From Actinomycetes bacterium (lineage in GTDB: Bacteria; Actinomycetota; Acidimicrobiia; Acidimicrobiales; Palsa-688): a stretch of DNA of 47,184 nt. Made by a program: the position numbers and the translations under genes. Each line of letters starts with the position of its first letter. The stretch's first letter is position 1. The notes below the pieces were generated by a model. It made no database searches. It worked only from the letters and a program-made list of their open reading frames with translations, and was not told the origin of the DNA. Of this stretch, positions 34,408-42,711 are shown in pieces. The stretch covers positions 1 to 47,184 of the forward strand of contig JAJYMM010000155.1 in NCBI GenBank assembly GCA_021787035.1. The letters are read 5' to 3'.

Positions 34408-35595
34408 ATGAACGACCGCTACGTCCCAACCAAGGACGACCACTTCAGCTTCGGTCTCTGGACCGTCGGTTGGGGAGGCAAGGACCTCTTCGGGGACCCT
34501 ACCCGCTCGGTACTCGACCCGGTGGAAGCCGTCCACCGCCTCGCCGAGCTCGGCGCCTGGGGGGTCACGTTCCACGACGATGACCTGTTCGGCTTCGCCT
34601 CGGGCAACCCCGCCGACGAGGGTGCCAGGGAGGTCACTTTGAAGCGTTTCCGCTCGGCACTGGACGAGACTGGCTTGACCGTACCGATGGTGACGACCAA
34701 TCTGTTCTCTCACCCCGTGTTCAAAGAGGGCGCTTTTACGGCCAACGACCGTTCGGTCAGGCGTTACGCACTGCGCAAGACCATGCGCAACCTCGACCTG
34801 GCGGCCGAGCTCGGTGCCTCGACGTTCGTCATGTGGGGTGGGCGGGAAGGTTCCGAGTCGGACGCGGCCAAGGACGTCCGCGTCGCACTTGACCGCTACA
34901 AGGAGGGGGTAGACCTCCTCTGCGAGTACGTGCTCGACAAGGGCTACCAGATTCGCTTCGCCATCGAGCCCAAGCCCAACGAGCCGCGGGGCGATATCCT
35001 CCTGCCCTCGATCGGGCATGCCCTCGCTTTCATCTACCGCCTCGAGCACCCCGACATGGTCGGCCTCAACCCCGAGATAGGCCACGAGACGATGGCGACC
35101 CTCAATATGGTGCACGGGTGCGCGCAGGCCCTCTGGGCGGGGAAGCTGTTCCACATAGACCTGAACGGCCAGCACGGCCCCCGGTTCGACCAGGACCTCC
35201 GCTTTGCGAGCGCCGACCTGAAGCAGGCCTTTTTCTTGGTTGACCTCTTGGAGTCGGCTGGCTACGACGGGCCTCGCCATTACGACTTCAAGCCGCCGAG
35301 AAGCGAAGGAGCCCAAGGGGTTTGGGTCTCCGCAGCCGGTTGTATGCGCAACTACTTGATCTTGAGGGAGAAGGCCAAGGCGTTCCGGGCCGACCCTGAG
35401 GTAAAAGAGGCCATGGCCGCTGCTGGGTGGCCGTCGCTCGCACAGCCCACCCTCGCTCCCGGTGAAACCCTGGAGAAGTTCCTGGCCGACAGGAGCGCGT
35501 ACGAAGACTTCGACCGCGACGCCGCCGGGGCTCGGGAGGTCAACATCGAGCGCCTAGACCAGCTCGCGATCGAGCACATCATGGGCGTGCGCTAG
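34408..35595 (+). CDS. xylA: Xylose isomerase
   Basis: 395 residues from ATG 34408 with AGGAGG upstream. Class I, actinobacterial-type D-xylose isomerase, which converts D-xylose to D-xylulose using two divalent metals. Landmarks: [12 protein letters not shown], catalytic His56 and Asp59 in [16 protein letters not shown], metal ligand Glu187 and Lys189 in [20 protein letters not shown], and [18 protein letters not shown] with the second metal-site residues. Length is normal for the class. Its product is phosphorylated by the xylulokinase at 45484. Confidence 0.97.
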   Translation: MNDRYVPTKDDHFSFGLWTVGWGGKDLFGDPTRSVLDPVEAVHRLAELGAWGVTFHDDDLFGFASGNPADEGAREVTLKRFRSALDETGLTVPMVTTNLFSHPVFKEGAFTANDRSVRRYALRKTMRNLDLAAELGASTFVMWGGREGSESDAAKDVRVALDRYKEGVDLLCEYVLDKGYQIRFAIEPKPNEPRGDILLPSIGHALAFIYRLEHPDMVGLNPEIGHETMATLNMVHGCAQALWAGKLFHIDLNGQHGPRFDQDLRFASADLKQAFFLVDLLESAGYDGPRHYDFKPPRSEGAQGVWVSAAGCMRNYLILREKAKAFRADPEVKEAMAAAGWPSLAQPTLAPGETLEKFLADRSAYEDFDRDAAGAREVNIERLDQLAIEHIMGVR

Positions 35596-35654
35596 CCCTC
35601 AGACTGTTGCGAGAAGCGCAGGCCCTTGTGTGGGCCACGCTGAGCTTTGGCAAA

Positions 35655-35684
35655 TGCCCGGGTGCTGGAGTGTGCGCCCGGGCA
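35655..35684. terminator. Bidirectional terminator between xylA and the importer operon
   Basis: TGCCCGGGTGC (35655-35665) pairs with GCGCCCGGGCA (35674-35684), 11 bp including one G-T pair, followed by CGCCTCTTT on the plus strand. It lies between convergent genes. Confidence 0.65.
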
Positions 35685-35740
35685 CGCCTCTTTAAGCAGG
35701 CGGGCAAGCTCGAGCGAGAGGGAGGTCGCCGGGATTAGGC

Positions 35741-36664
35741 CTAGCGGGAGAACCCGGCTGTCAAGCCGCCGATTATCTGGCGCCGGGCCCCGACGTACAG
35801 GACGAACAGGGGGGCGGCGGACAGGAAGACGGCGGCCATGATCGCCGGTATATCGATCAGGTGCTCGCCGGAGAAATTGAAGATTGCGAGTGGGAGGACC
35901 GCTACGTTGCTGCTCTGCGTGAAGATAAGCGGGAAGAGAAAATTGTTCCACGCCGTGAGGGCGTCGTAGATGGCAACAGTCGTGATGGCTGGCTTAGCCA
36001 CGGGGATGATGAGCGACGTCAGTTGGCGGATGGGACCGGCACCGTCGATTTGTGCCGCATCGATCAGTTCCCGCGGGACATCTCGCAGGAAGTTGACGAG
36101 GATGAGGACGGTGAGGGGGATGGCGAAAGCAGACAACGGTATGATCAGCGCGAGGAGCGTGTTGTAGAGGCCTAGCCGCAGTACCTCGACATACAGGGGG
36201 ATGATCAGGGCCTGTATCGGTACTGCCAGACCTACCAGGAACACGCGGAATATCACGGCGCTAATGCCGCGGGTCCGGCGGACGATCACATGAGCTGCCA
36301 AGAGGCTAACCGTGACGGCCAAAATCGTGGTACCTACTGTCGTTATCACACTGTTCAATAGGTATTGGCCGAAACCTCCGGCAAACACTGCGCTGTAGTT
36401 GGCGGCTGTGACGCCTGCCGTCGGGAACCAGGGATTGCTATTTAGGTAACTGCTCTGAGGCTCGAAGCTCACGATCAGCATGTAGTAGATCGGCCCGATC
36501 GCAAAGATGAGCCATAAGAGCGCCAGGAGTAGGCTGAGGCCACGACGCGCTGTGCGGGGGCTCAGGAAGGAGGGTGCCCTCGGCGCAGCGAGGCGACTGG
36601 AGCTCGCTCGGTCGGTGCCAGAGCCGACTCGACGAGAGACGCTTGGGGCGCTGGCTGTCTTCAT
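35741..36664 (-). CDS. Sugar ABC transporter permease, MalG type
   Basis: 307 residues from ATG 36664, with GGAAGGG just upstream. The first about 40 residues are basic and Ser/Arg/Pro-rich. Six hydrophobic segments follow, the first being LLLALLWLIFAIGPIYYMLI. The coupling loop is ELIDAAQIDGAGPIRQLTSL and the C-terminus GARRQIIGGLTAGFSR is typical. Its start overlaps the stop of the MalF-type partner (ATGA). Confidence 0.9.
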   Translation of the reverse strand: MKTASAPSVSRRVGSGTDRASSSRLAAPRAPSFLSPRTARRGLSLLLALLWLIFAIGPIYYMLIVSFEPQSSYLNSNPWFPTAGVTAANYSAVFAGGFGQYLLNSVITTVGTTILAVTVSLLAAHVIVRRTRGISAVIFRVFLVGLAVPIQALIIPLYVEVLRLGLYNTLLALIIPLSAFAIPLTVLILVNFLRDVPRELIDAAQIDGAGPIRQLTSLIIPVAKPAITTVAIYDALTAWNNFLFPLIFTQSSNVAVLPLAIFNFSGEHLIDIPAIMAAVFLSAAPLFVLYVGARRQIIGGLTAGFSR

Positions 36665-37575
36665 ATCCCTTCCGCCTGGCTCCGCATCCGGCCAAAGCCG
36701 GTCACCCTGATTATGATGAGCGAGATAACGATGCCCAAGATGCCGAGGACTACCGCCAGGACGCTCGCGTAACCGAAGTTCATCTCATTAAAGCCCACAA
36801 TGTACTGGTCGAGGGCGAAGACCCTGGTGCTCTGGCCGGGACCACCCTGGGTGAGGGTGTAGATTGCGTCGAATATCGTGAGCGAGCCCACGACGTTTAG
36901 CGTCGAGGAGGTCACGATCGTATTGCGGAGCATGGGTACCGTGATGTAGCGGATGCGCTGGAGGGGCGAGATGCCGTCGAGAGAGGCGGCCTCATAGAGG
37001 ACGCTCGGTATGCCCCTCGTGCCGGCTTGGTAGAGCAGGGTGTGGAAGGGTATGAACTCCCAGGCGACCAGGACGACCACGGTGCCGAACACGAGATTGG
37101 TGCTGCCGAGCCAATCGCTGTTGAGGAAGCCAAGAACGCCTACGTGCGCACCTATGTACTGGACGCCGCCGCCGATGGGCGAGAGGATGTTTTGCCACAT
37201 GATGCCGATGCCTGCCCCCGAGATGAGCAAGGGCAAAAAGTAGAGAGCGGACAGGACGGCCCGGTGGCGTTGGCGTCCCGCTATGTAGATGCCCAGGGCG
37301 ATCGCTATGGGCTCTTGGATGACCCAAGACGCTGCAACGAGGATGCCGGTCCGCTCGAGCGATGCGCCGGCTGTAGCGTCGCTGAATAGCTGTGACCAGT
37401 TGGAGAAACCCACGAAGTGTTGGGCACCTACGCCGTTCCATTTTACAAAGGAAAGCCATACGGCGACCACGACGGGCACCAGCACGAGGGCAACGAAGAG
37501 CACGCACGCCGGCGCCATAAACCAGACGGCCCACCACGTGATACGAGGTTTGCGAAGCGCCACCCTACCGATCAT
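36661..37575 (-). CDS. Sugar ABC transporter permease, MalF type
   Basis: 304 residues from ATG 37575. Six hydrophobic segments (first: WWAVWFMAPACVLFVALVLV), a periplasmic loop with WNGVGAQHFVGFSNW, and the EAA loop LYEAASLDGISPLQRIRYIT. It forms a channel with the MalG-type product whose gene overlaps it. No ATPase gene is nearby, so a shared MsiK-type ATPase is presumed. Confidence 0.9.
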   Translation of the reverse strand: MIGRVALRKPRITWWAVWFMAPACVLFVALVLVPVVVAVWLSFVKWNGVGAQHFVGFSNWSQLFSDATAGASLERTGILVAASWVIQEPIAIALGIYIAGRQRHRAVLSALYFLPLLISGAGIGIMWQNILSPIGGGVQYIGAHVGVLGFLNSDWLGSTNLVFGTVVVLVAWEFIPFHTLLYQAGTRGIPSVLYEAASLDGISPLQRIRYITVPMLRNTIVTSSTLNVVGSLTIFDAIYTLTQGGPGQSTRVFALDQYIVGFNEMNFGYASVLAVVLGILGIVISLIIIRVTGFGRMRSQAEGI

Positions 37576-37608
37576 CGGAGCATCTCCTATCCACGATAGC
37601 GAGCAAGA

Positions 37609-37644
37609 GACCTGCCCGGTTGCGGATCGGCAACCGGGCAGGTC
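37609..37644 (-). promoter_or_regulatory. Intercistronic hairpin, proximal to permease
   Basis: GACCTGCCCGGTTGC (37609-37623) and GCAACCGGGCAGGTC (37630-37644) form a perfect 15-bp stem with a 6-nt loop, between the binding-protein and permease genes. Confidence 0.6.
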
Positions 37645-37696
37645 GTGCCTTGCTGGCCGGCTGCAAGGCCCTTTCGACTAATGCTGCCACGCAGGA

Positions 37697-37763
37697 GCCT
37701 TCGCCCGGCTGGCGGAGCGGCCTTGGTGTGGCTGGGCGACCTCGTCCCCAGCCGGGCGAAGGC
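37697..37763 (-). promoter_or_regulatory. Intercistronic hairpin, proximal to binding protein
   Basis: GCCTTCGCCCGGCTGG (37697-37712) and its exact complement (37748-37763) form a 16-bp stem around 35 nt, 18 bp after the binding-protein stop. With the neighbouring stem it should stabilise the upstream mRNA or terminate part of transcription. Confidence 0.6.
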
Positions 37764-37781
37764 GGCCTGTGGTGGCACTAA

Positions 37782-39179
37782 TTAGCCGTTCTTGGCCATG
37801 ACGGCGTCCATGTTCTGGACGAACTTCTGGGGGGTCATGGTCAGGTCGAACAGTTCCCCGATGTCGGTGAGCATGGGTGTTACCACCGCGCTCGGCAGGT
37901 TCTGGTCCCAGTAGTCCTGGAGGTACGTGGCGTGCTGTGCCATCCGGAAGAAGGTGAGGTTTTGCGTTCCTCCAGCGTAGTGGAGTAGGTCAGGCGCATA
38001 GTTGACGTCGTCTGGCGTGTTGCCGAAGGCTTCTAGGTAGTTGACGTTCCAGGCACGCGAGGTGGTCACGTCCTTGAAGAAAGCCAGCGCTTCTTTCTTT
38101 TGCGCGGGCGAAGCCTTGCTCGAGATGGCATAGTACGAGGCGGGCTCCCCGACGACGGCGTTGTTGGCCAGGCCCCCTGGCACCGTGGGGAAGGTGGCGA
38201 ACTTGTAGCTCGACGACTTGGCGAACTTCGGGGCCACGTTGAGCATGGACCCGTAATCCCAGTCGCCCATGGCCTGGAACCCGGCCTTACCCGCTGCCAT
38301 CAGTTCGTCCGTTTGGCTGGAGGACCAGTGGACGGCAGAGTAGCCAGGTTCGAAGTAGCCGTCCTTGGCGAGCGTCTGGGCTGCGGCAGCGGCCTTCAGG
38401 ATGGCAGGGTTGTTCCAGGCCCCCGCCTTGCCGGAGGCGATGTTGTTGAAGACCTGTGGGCCGCCGTAGCGCAGGGTCAGGTACTGGAGCCAGATCATCT
38501 CCGGCCACTCCGTCGCCCCGGCGAGAGACACGGGGATGAGCCCGGCCTTTTTCAACGCCGCGGCCGCGTGCATGAACTGGCCCCAGCTGGTTGGGACGGA
38601 GTTCACCCCGACCTTGCTGAGGACGGCCTGGTTGGCGAACATGAGCTCGATCCCTGGGCCTCCGTCGGGTACCCCGTAAATCTGTCCGTTGTAGGACGCA
38701 AGAGGCCAGACGGTCTTCAGGTAGGCATTTTTCCAAGCGGGGTCGCTGTTTAGCTGGGACGTGATGGGCATTACCTCCCCGGCCCGCACCCAAGCGTAGA
38801 AGATCTGGCCACCCCATGTGTAAAACATGGTGGGGGGGTTGTGGCCCGACATGGCGACCGCGATCTTTGTCTTGTAGGCGCCGTTCTCGACGTAGTCGAC
38901 CGTCACGTCGCCACCGGGGTAGGTCTTGTTGAAGGCGTTGATCGCCGCAGTCTCAGCCTTTTGCTCTGGCGGGTTGGAACTGAGCGTCCAGAGCGTGATG
39001 GGCACTTTGGCCACGCTGTGCGCGCGGGTAGCGCCATGGGTAGTGGCGCTTGCTGGCACGATGCCAAGGGCGCCCATGCCCATCGACGTCGCGACGGTTG
39101 CCAAGAGGGCGGCCCCAGCCGTGCGCGCTACGGGCTTGGATTTCTTCAGCGTGGACTTGATTTGGTGTGCTTGTTTCAT
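37782..39179 (-). CDS. Sugar ABC transporter binding protein, family 1
   Basis: 465 residues from ATG 39179, with GGAGG 5 nt upstream; ATG 39191 and 39254 lie in the same frame but lack such a site. Signal peptide about 1-45 (basic KSTLKKSKPVARTAG, then AALLATVATSMGMGALG, ending PASA), no lipobox Cys. The mature domain has PITLWTLSSNPPEQ, MFYTWGGQIFYAWVRAG, VPDGGPGIELMFA and MDAVMAKNG at the end. Probably binds xylo- or gluco-oligosaccharides, given the surrounding xylan genes and the operator near-copy upstream. Confidence 0.9.
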   Translation of the reverse strand: MKQAHQIKSTLKKSKPVARTAGAALLATVATSMGMGALGIVPASATTHGATRAHSVAKVPITLWTLSSNPPEQKAETAAINAFNKTYPGGDVTVDYVENGAYKTKIAVAMSGHNPPTMFYTWGGQIFYAWVRAGEVMPITSQLNSDPAWKNAYLKTVWPLASYNGQIYGVPDGGPGIELMFANQAVLSKVGVNSVPTSWGQFMHAAAALKKAGLIPVSLAGATEWPEMIWLQYLTLRYGGPQVFNNIASGKAGAWNNPAILKAAAAAQTLAKDGYFEPGYSAVHWSSSQTDELMAAGKAGFQAMGDWDYGSMLNVAPKFAKSSSYKFATFPTVPGGLANNAVVGEPASYYAISSKASPAQKKEALAFFKDVTTSRAWNVNYLEAFGNTPDDVNYAPDLLHYAGGTQNLTFFRMAQHATYLQDYWDQNLPSAVVTPMLTDIGELFDLTMTPQKFVQNMDAVMAKNG

Positions 39180-39288
39180 TTGTTCCTCCATCTCGTGGTT
39201 TCTAGCTGCACAAACCGCGGGCTCCGGGCGCGAAAGCATATGGACGACGGCCAATCGGGGCCTCCTCTGTTTCGCGTCTGCCCCCTTC

Positions 39289-39304
39289 TACGAAAAAGTT
39301 CGTA
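39289..39304. promoter_or_regulatory. Palindrome upstream of the importer operon
   Basis: TACGAA and TTCGTA are separated by AAAG, 110 bp before the binding-protein start. An operator is plausible; the four-base spacer differs from the xylan-type site. Confidence 0.35.
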
Positions 39305-39468
39305 AGCTGCAGAATCATTCGGTGAACAGGTAACTAGAACTAGATCCTCGCGCCGCCACGTGCTGGTGTCAAGGCACGGCCGGTCTAGGGGCGTGCACGC
39401 CTTCTCTCCTAGGTGCCGGCCCTTGTCTGGTGAAGCGTCCTGAAGGCTTCGCCGGTCCCGCGACGAAG

Positions 39469-39480
39469 CGAAAGTTTTCG
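39469..39480. promoter_or_regulatory. Degenerate xylan-type operator (CGAAAGTTTTCG)
   Basis: Equals the CGAAAGTTTCG palindrome with one extra T in the right arm. It lies 290 bp before the binding-protein start and 69 bp before the Gfo/Idh stop codon. Confidence 0.3.
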
Positions 39481-39548
39481 GTTTTCCTCCCCTTGCGTTC
39501 ACCTCAGCCATGCCTGCACAGCCCGTGCGGCTGCCTACGCTTTGGTGT

Positions 39549-40733
39549 TTAAGACGGTTCTCCTGCGACTTGGGCCAGCGCAGAGAGGGGCACGATGGCT
39601 GGGCGTTCGCAGGAGCTCTCTAGTTCCAGCCATCTACCTTGATCGGCTGCGTCCATAAGGGTGGCCATAACGTCTAGTACGTGGTACGCGAGCTCGCCGT
39701 TTGCCCGGTGCGGACGGCCGGTGGCAAGCGCCTCACACAGTTCGGCGACGCCGTAGCCCCGTGACGCCCCAATGTAGCCAGCAACGTCTGCTACTGGCTC
39801 CCACTGCTTGCTCCCCGGCGAGAACCTCTCTACCTCGCCGTCGAAGCGATTCGGGTCGGGGACCGACAGCGATCCCTCGGTGCCGTGGACTTCGATCTTC
39901 GGCAGGTGGGCTCCCCAGAGCTCGAAGCTCATCACGAGGGTGCTAAGCGCCCCTGACGCGTGCTCCAAGATCCCGGTCACGTGGGTGTCCACCTCGGAGT
40001 GGAACGTCGTTCCGGCAAGTGGGCCCGAGCCGACCACCCTCCTCGGGCGTGGCCGGCTGGACGCGCCCACGACCCGCTTCACTGGGCCGAGCAAGTGGAC
40101 CAGCGCTGTCAGGTAGTACGGCCCCATGTCGTAGAGAGGCCCGCCCCCCTGCTGGTAGTAGAACTGGGGACGTTGGTGCCACGCCTCGTGGCCCGGGGAG
40201 GCCATGAAAGCCACCGCAGAGTGGGCGGTACCGATCCCGCCTTGGTCGATCACGGCTCTTGCTGTCTGGATCCCGGTGCCAAGGACAGTGTCAGGGGCAC
40301 ATCCGACACGTAGCCCTCTGCTGGCAGCCGCAGAGATCATCTCCCGGCTCTCCGCTCTTGTCGAGGCCAAGGGCTTTTCGTTGTAGAGGTGCTTACCACC
40401 CGCCAGGGCCATTAGGGCGACCCCGTAATGTGCCGCGGGAACCGTGAGATTGACGACGATGTCTACGTCAGGGCTGGTTGCTAGCTCTTCGGGTGCGAGT
40501 GCACGGGCTCCTGGCACTCGATCGGCAGCGTCCATGGCGCGCCCGGTCTCCATGTCGGCGAAAGCTGTCACCCGCACTCCGGCCAGCCGCTCGAAGGTCT
40601 TCAGGTACGCGGCGCATATCTGCCCGCAGCCGACGATGCCTACCCTTAGCGGCTCGCCCAGAGCAGTCCCCTCTGAACTATCGTGCGGACTTCTGGTACT
40701 TCGAGGTCGGCTGTGCAATGACCCACCGTACAT
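39549..40733 (-). CDS. Gfo/Idh/MocA-family oxidoreductase
   Basis: About 394 residues if ATG 40733 is used; the true start may be later (TTG 40718, or close to the ThuA stop), since the Rossmann fold begins only at LRVGIVGCGQICAAYLKTF. The NAD(P)-binding motif is GCGQIC, the catalytic-Lys motif is LYNEKPLAST, and GPYYLTALVHLLG lies in the substrate domain. Such enzymes oxidise or reduce sugars or cyclitols. The gene overlaps the end of the ThuA-like gene, a pairing known from sugar loci that handle keto-sugars. Substrate unknown. Confidence 0.87.
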   Translation of the reverse strand: MYGGSLHSRPRSTRSPHDSSEGTALGEPLRVGIVGCGQICAAYLKTFERLAGVRVTAFADMETGRAMDAADRVPGARALAPEELATSPDVDIVVNLTVPAAHYGVALMALAGGKHLYNEKPLASTRAESREMISAAASRGLRVGCAPDTVLGTGIQTARAVIDQGGIGTAHSAVAFMASPGHEAWHQRPQFYYQQGGGPLYDMGPYYLTALVHLLGPVKRVVGASSRPRPRRVVGSGPLAGTTFHSEVDTHVTGILEHASGALSTLVMSFELWGAHLPKIEVHGTEGSLSVPDPNRFDGEVERFSPGSKQWEPVADVAGYIGASRGYGVAELCEALATGRPHRANGELAYHVLDVMATLMDAADQGRWLELESSCERPAIVPLSALAQVAGEPS

Positions 40734-41317
40734 ACGAACACGCTGCCCTCTCCCCACGTCCTGGTCCAGATCGCGGGCACGACGAATTGCTCTGCCCAGG
40801 GAGTTGCGTCACTCGCCGAAAAGCGCGTGGTGGCGAGCACGTCGTTTAGCTGGTCGCCGAGCACCCAGTACTGCTCTGTATGGAGGGAGAAGTTAGGGAG
40901 GCCTCTCACGATCTCGTGACCAGATTTCTCGGGCAAGATCTCGACCTCGTAATCGACCATGTTGCCGGGGTGCGCCACGAATTGGCCGCCCGTCATCTGT
41001 AGGTAGCCCGCACTGTCCCGGAAGCTGTCAACGATGCCGCCGTGCCAACCGGCGAAGCCCGCGCCGGCCTTAACGCTTGCCTCCAGGCCCGTGAGCTGCT
41101 GCGCACTCAGGTGGCCCATGGTCCAGCACTGCACGATCAGGTCGACCTCGCGCATGGTGGCTTCGTCGCAGTACGCGTCGAGGGTGTCTGAGAGCATCAC
41201 GTCAAAGCCGCTGTCCTTCAAGAAAGGGGTGAACAGCTCGGTCGTCGTGAAGGGGTCGTGGCCTTCCCACCCGCCGCGCACGACAAGTGCCCGACGCGTC
41301 CCCTTGTCGTATGGCAT
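40646..41317 (-). CDS. ThuA-like protein
   Basis: 223 residues from ATG 41317. Glutamine-amidotransferase-like fold of the ThuA family (PF06283): ALVVRGGWEGHDP at the start, DLIVQCWTMGHLS, GAGFAGWHGGIVDSFRDS, and PAIWTRTWGEGSVFVCTVGH near the end. ThuA-type proteins occur in trehalose and related disaccharide catabolism through keto-sugars, but the exact reaction is not settled. It lies between the LacI gene (88 bp upstream) and the oxidoreductase it overlaps. Confidence 0.85.
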   Translation of the reverse strand: MPYDKGTRRALVVRGGWEGHDPFTTTELFTPFLKDSGFDVMLSDTLDAYCDEATMREVDLIVQCWTMGHLSAQQLTGLEASVKAGAGFAGWHGGIVDSFRDSAGYLQMTGGQFVAHPGNMVDYEVEILPEKSGHEIVRGLPNFSLHTEQYWVLGDQLNDVLATTRFSASDATPWAEQFVVPAIWTRTWGEGSVFVCTVGHCTADLEVPEVRTIVQRGLLWASR

Positions 41318-41404
41318 ATGACGACCGTAGCCGCTTTGAGGTGGCTCGCAAGTCGCTCTCCGAGACGGGCTTCCTCCCTTGCGCGCTAGGGCGGGCCTGG
41401 CAAA

Positions 41405-42451
41405 TCAGCCCGGTGGGGCGCTGGTCTCCCGGACGACAAGGCTCGTTGCGAGCTCGATGCTCTGGGCGCGGGCGCCGTCCCCGTGGGCGAGCACGAGACG
41501 AACAGCGGTCGCCGCCATGTCGGCCAGCGGTTGCCGCACGGTGGTGAGTGGGGGGGAAGTCCAGGTGGAAAGGGGGAGGTCGTCGAACCCTACCAGGGAA
41601 AGATCCGCTGGTACTCTCACGTGCTGCAGCCTGGCAGCCTCCAGGACCCCCAGCGCCTGTAGGTCGCTGCCGGCGAAGAGCGCAGTTGGGCGCTTGGGCA
41701 ACGAGAGCATCGTCATGGCGGCCTTGAACCCTCCGTCCACATGGAAGTCGCCCCAGGCCATGAGGTCTGGGTCGATGGAGAGGCCCGCTGATTCCATGGC
41801 GGAGCGGTAGCCGTCCATGCGGGCGCGGCTGCAGAGAAGGTCGAGCGGTCCCGAGATCATGCCAATACGCTCGTGCCCGAGTTCGATTAGGTGGCGGGTG
41901 GCATTGAAACCGCCGGACCAGTTGGTCGCCCCTACGGTCGTGATGCTCGGGTCGGGCTCACCACGGGGGTCAACCACGGCAAAAGGGAGCCCTCGCGACC
42001 GCAGCTCTGCTCTTTGGCGCCGGTCCAGGTTGGCGAGCAGCAAGATGACCCCTTGAGTGCCTCGGGCGCAGATATGGTCGAGCCACGGTCGGGTGGTGTC
42101 GTGCTCAGACAGCGAGGTGAGAGCGACGTTGAGCCCTGCCTCGCCGGCCGCTTGCACCGCACCCTTTATTATCTCCATGGCCCAGGGGCTTTCCAACTCC
42201 TGAAAGACCAGGTCGATCAGGAGGGGCGGCTCCGCCTGGGCCGAGGAGCGTCGCTCGTAGCTGTGCTCTGCGAGCAACGACTGCACCCGTTGGCGCGTCG
42301 CCGCGGACACGTCCGAGTTTCCGTTGAGGACCTTAGAGACCGTCGACGGCGAGACACCAGCTGCCGCGGCGATGTGCGCGATGGTGACGCGCCTTCCTCT
42401 GCCGTGTCCGGCTTCGGGGGTGTCTGGTCCCTCTCTCCTGCGGCGAGGCAT
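41405..42451 (-). CDS. LacI-family regulator, BxlR-like by position
   Basis: 348 residues from ATG 42451 (ATG 42544 in the same frame would add an atypical 31-residue leader). TAGGCT lies 7 nt before ATG 42451 and there is no ribosome site, so a leaderless message is likely. Helix-turn-helix VTIAHIAAAAGVSPSTVSKV, then the hinge and sensor domain (LIDLVFQELESPWAM, later LSLVGFDDLPL). It is divergent from the remnant bxlEFG-GH3 genes, as bxlR is in Streptomyces, and is the best candidate to bind the CGAAAGTTTCG operators. The ThuA and oxidoreductase genes follow it on the same strand. Confidence 0.88.
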   Translation of the reverse strand: MPRRRREGPDTPEAGHGRGRRVTIAHIAAAAGVSPSTVSKVLNGNSDVSAATRQRVQSLLAEHSYERRSSAQAEPPLLIDLVFQELESPWAMEIIKGAVQAAGEAGLNVALTSLSEHDTTRPWLDHICARGTQGVILLLANLDRRQRAELRSRGLPFAVVDPRGEPDPSITTVGATNWSGGFNATRHLIELGHERIGMISGPLDLLCSRARMDGYRSAMESAGLSIDPDLMAWGDFHVDGGFKAAMTMLSLPKRPTALFAGSDLQALGVLEAARLQHVRVPADLSLVGFDDLPLSTWTSPPLTTVRQPLADMAATAVRLVLAHGDGARAQSIELATSLVVRETSAPPG

Positions 42452-42621
42452 CGACGTGAGCCTAGCGCCGCTTGCACTCACCGGAAGCGCCAGTGTTCCT
42501 GCGTGAGGGGATAGCGAAGCGAAATAGATTCGGGGGCCGTTCATTGTGGGAAGCCACCGCCGGGTGGGTATGATGGCCTTGACAAGGGGCTAAAGCCTTC
42601 AGTTGGAAGCTGCGGCGCCAC

Positions 42622-42650
42622 TTGACAGGGGCTGGTTGCCGCGCGATCAT
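42622..42650 (+). promoter_or_regulatory. Promoter of the bxl-like operon
   Basis: TTGACA (42622-42627), 17-bp spacer, GATCAT (42645-42650). A second TTGACA at 42579-42584 has no good -10. Transcription would begin near 42657, just before the operator. Confidence 0.55.
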
Positions 42651-42681
42651 GACCTCAGTTCCGAACGATCCTTATCTTGGC

Positions 42682-42692
42682 CGAAAGTTTCG
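42682..42692. promoter_or_regulatory. Xylan-type operator CGAAAGTTTCG
   Basis: Perfect 11-bp palindrome CGAAA-G-TTTCG, the form known from actinomycete xylanase genes and the Streptomyces bxl operon. It lies about 25-35 bp downstream of the predicted transcription start, where a bound repressor would block elongation. Confidence 0.7.
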
Positions 42693-42711
42693 AACCAAGG
42701 ACCAGGGAGGA

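Larger units (their letters stand above)
39180..39548. other. Upstream region of the second MalFG importer operon
   Basis: No gene. It contains the palindrome TACGAA-AAAG-TTCGTA (39289-39304) and CGAAAGTTTTCG (39469-39480), the latter one base longer than the xylan operator. CTAG-rich repeats lie at about 39333-39343. I found no convincing -35/-10 pair. Confidence 0.45.

Noticed and set aside
34300..35316. 338-residue minus-strand open frame
   Set aside because: Antisense to xylA, which is unmistakable; it results from high-GC codon use.
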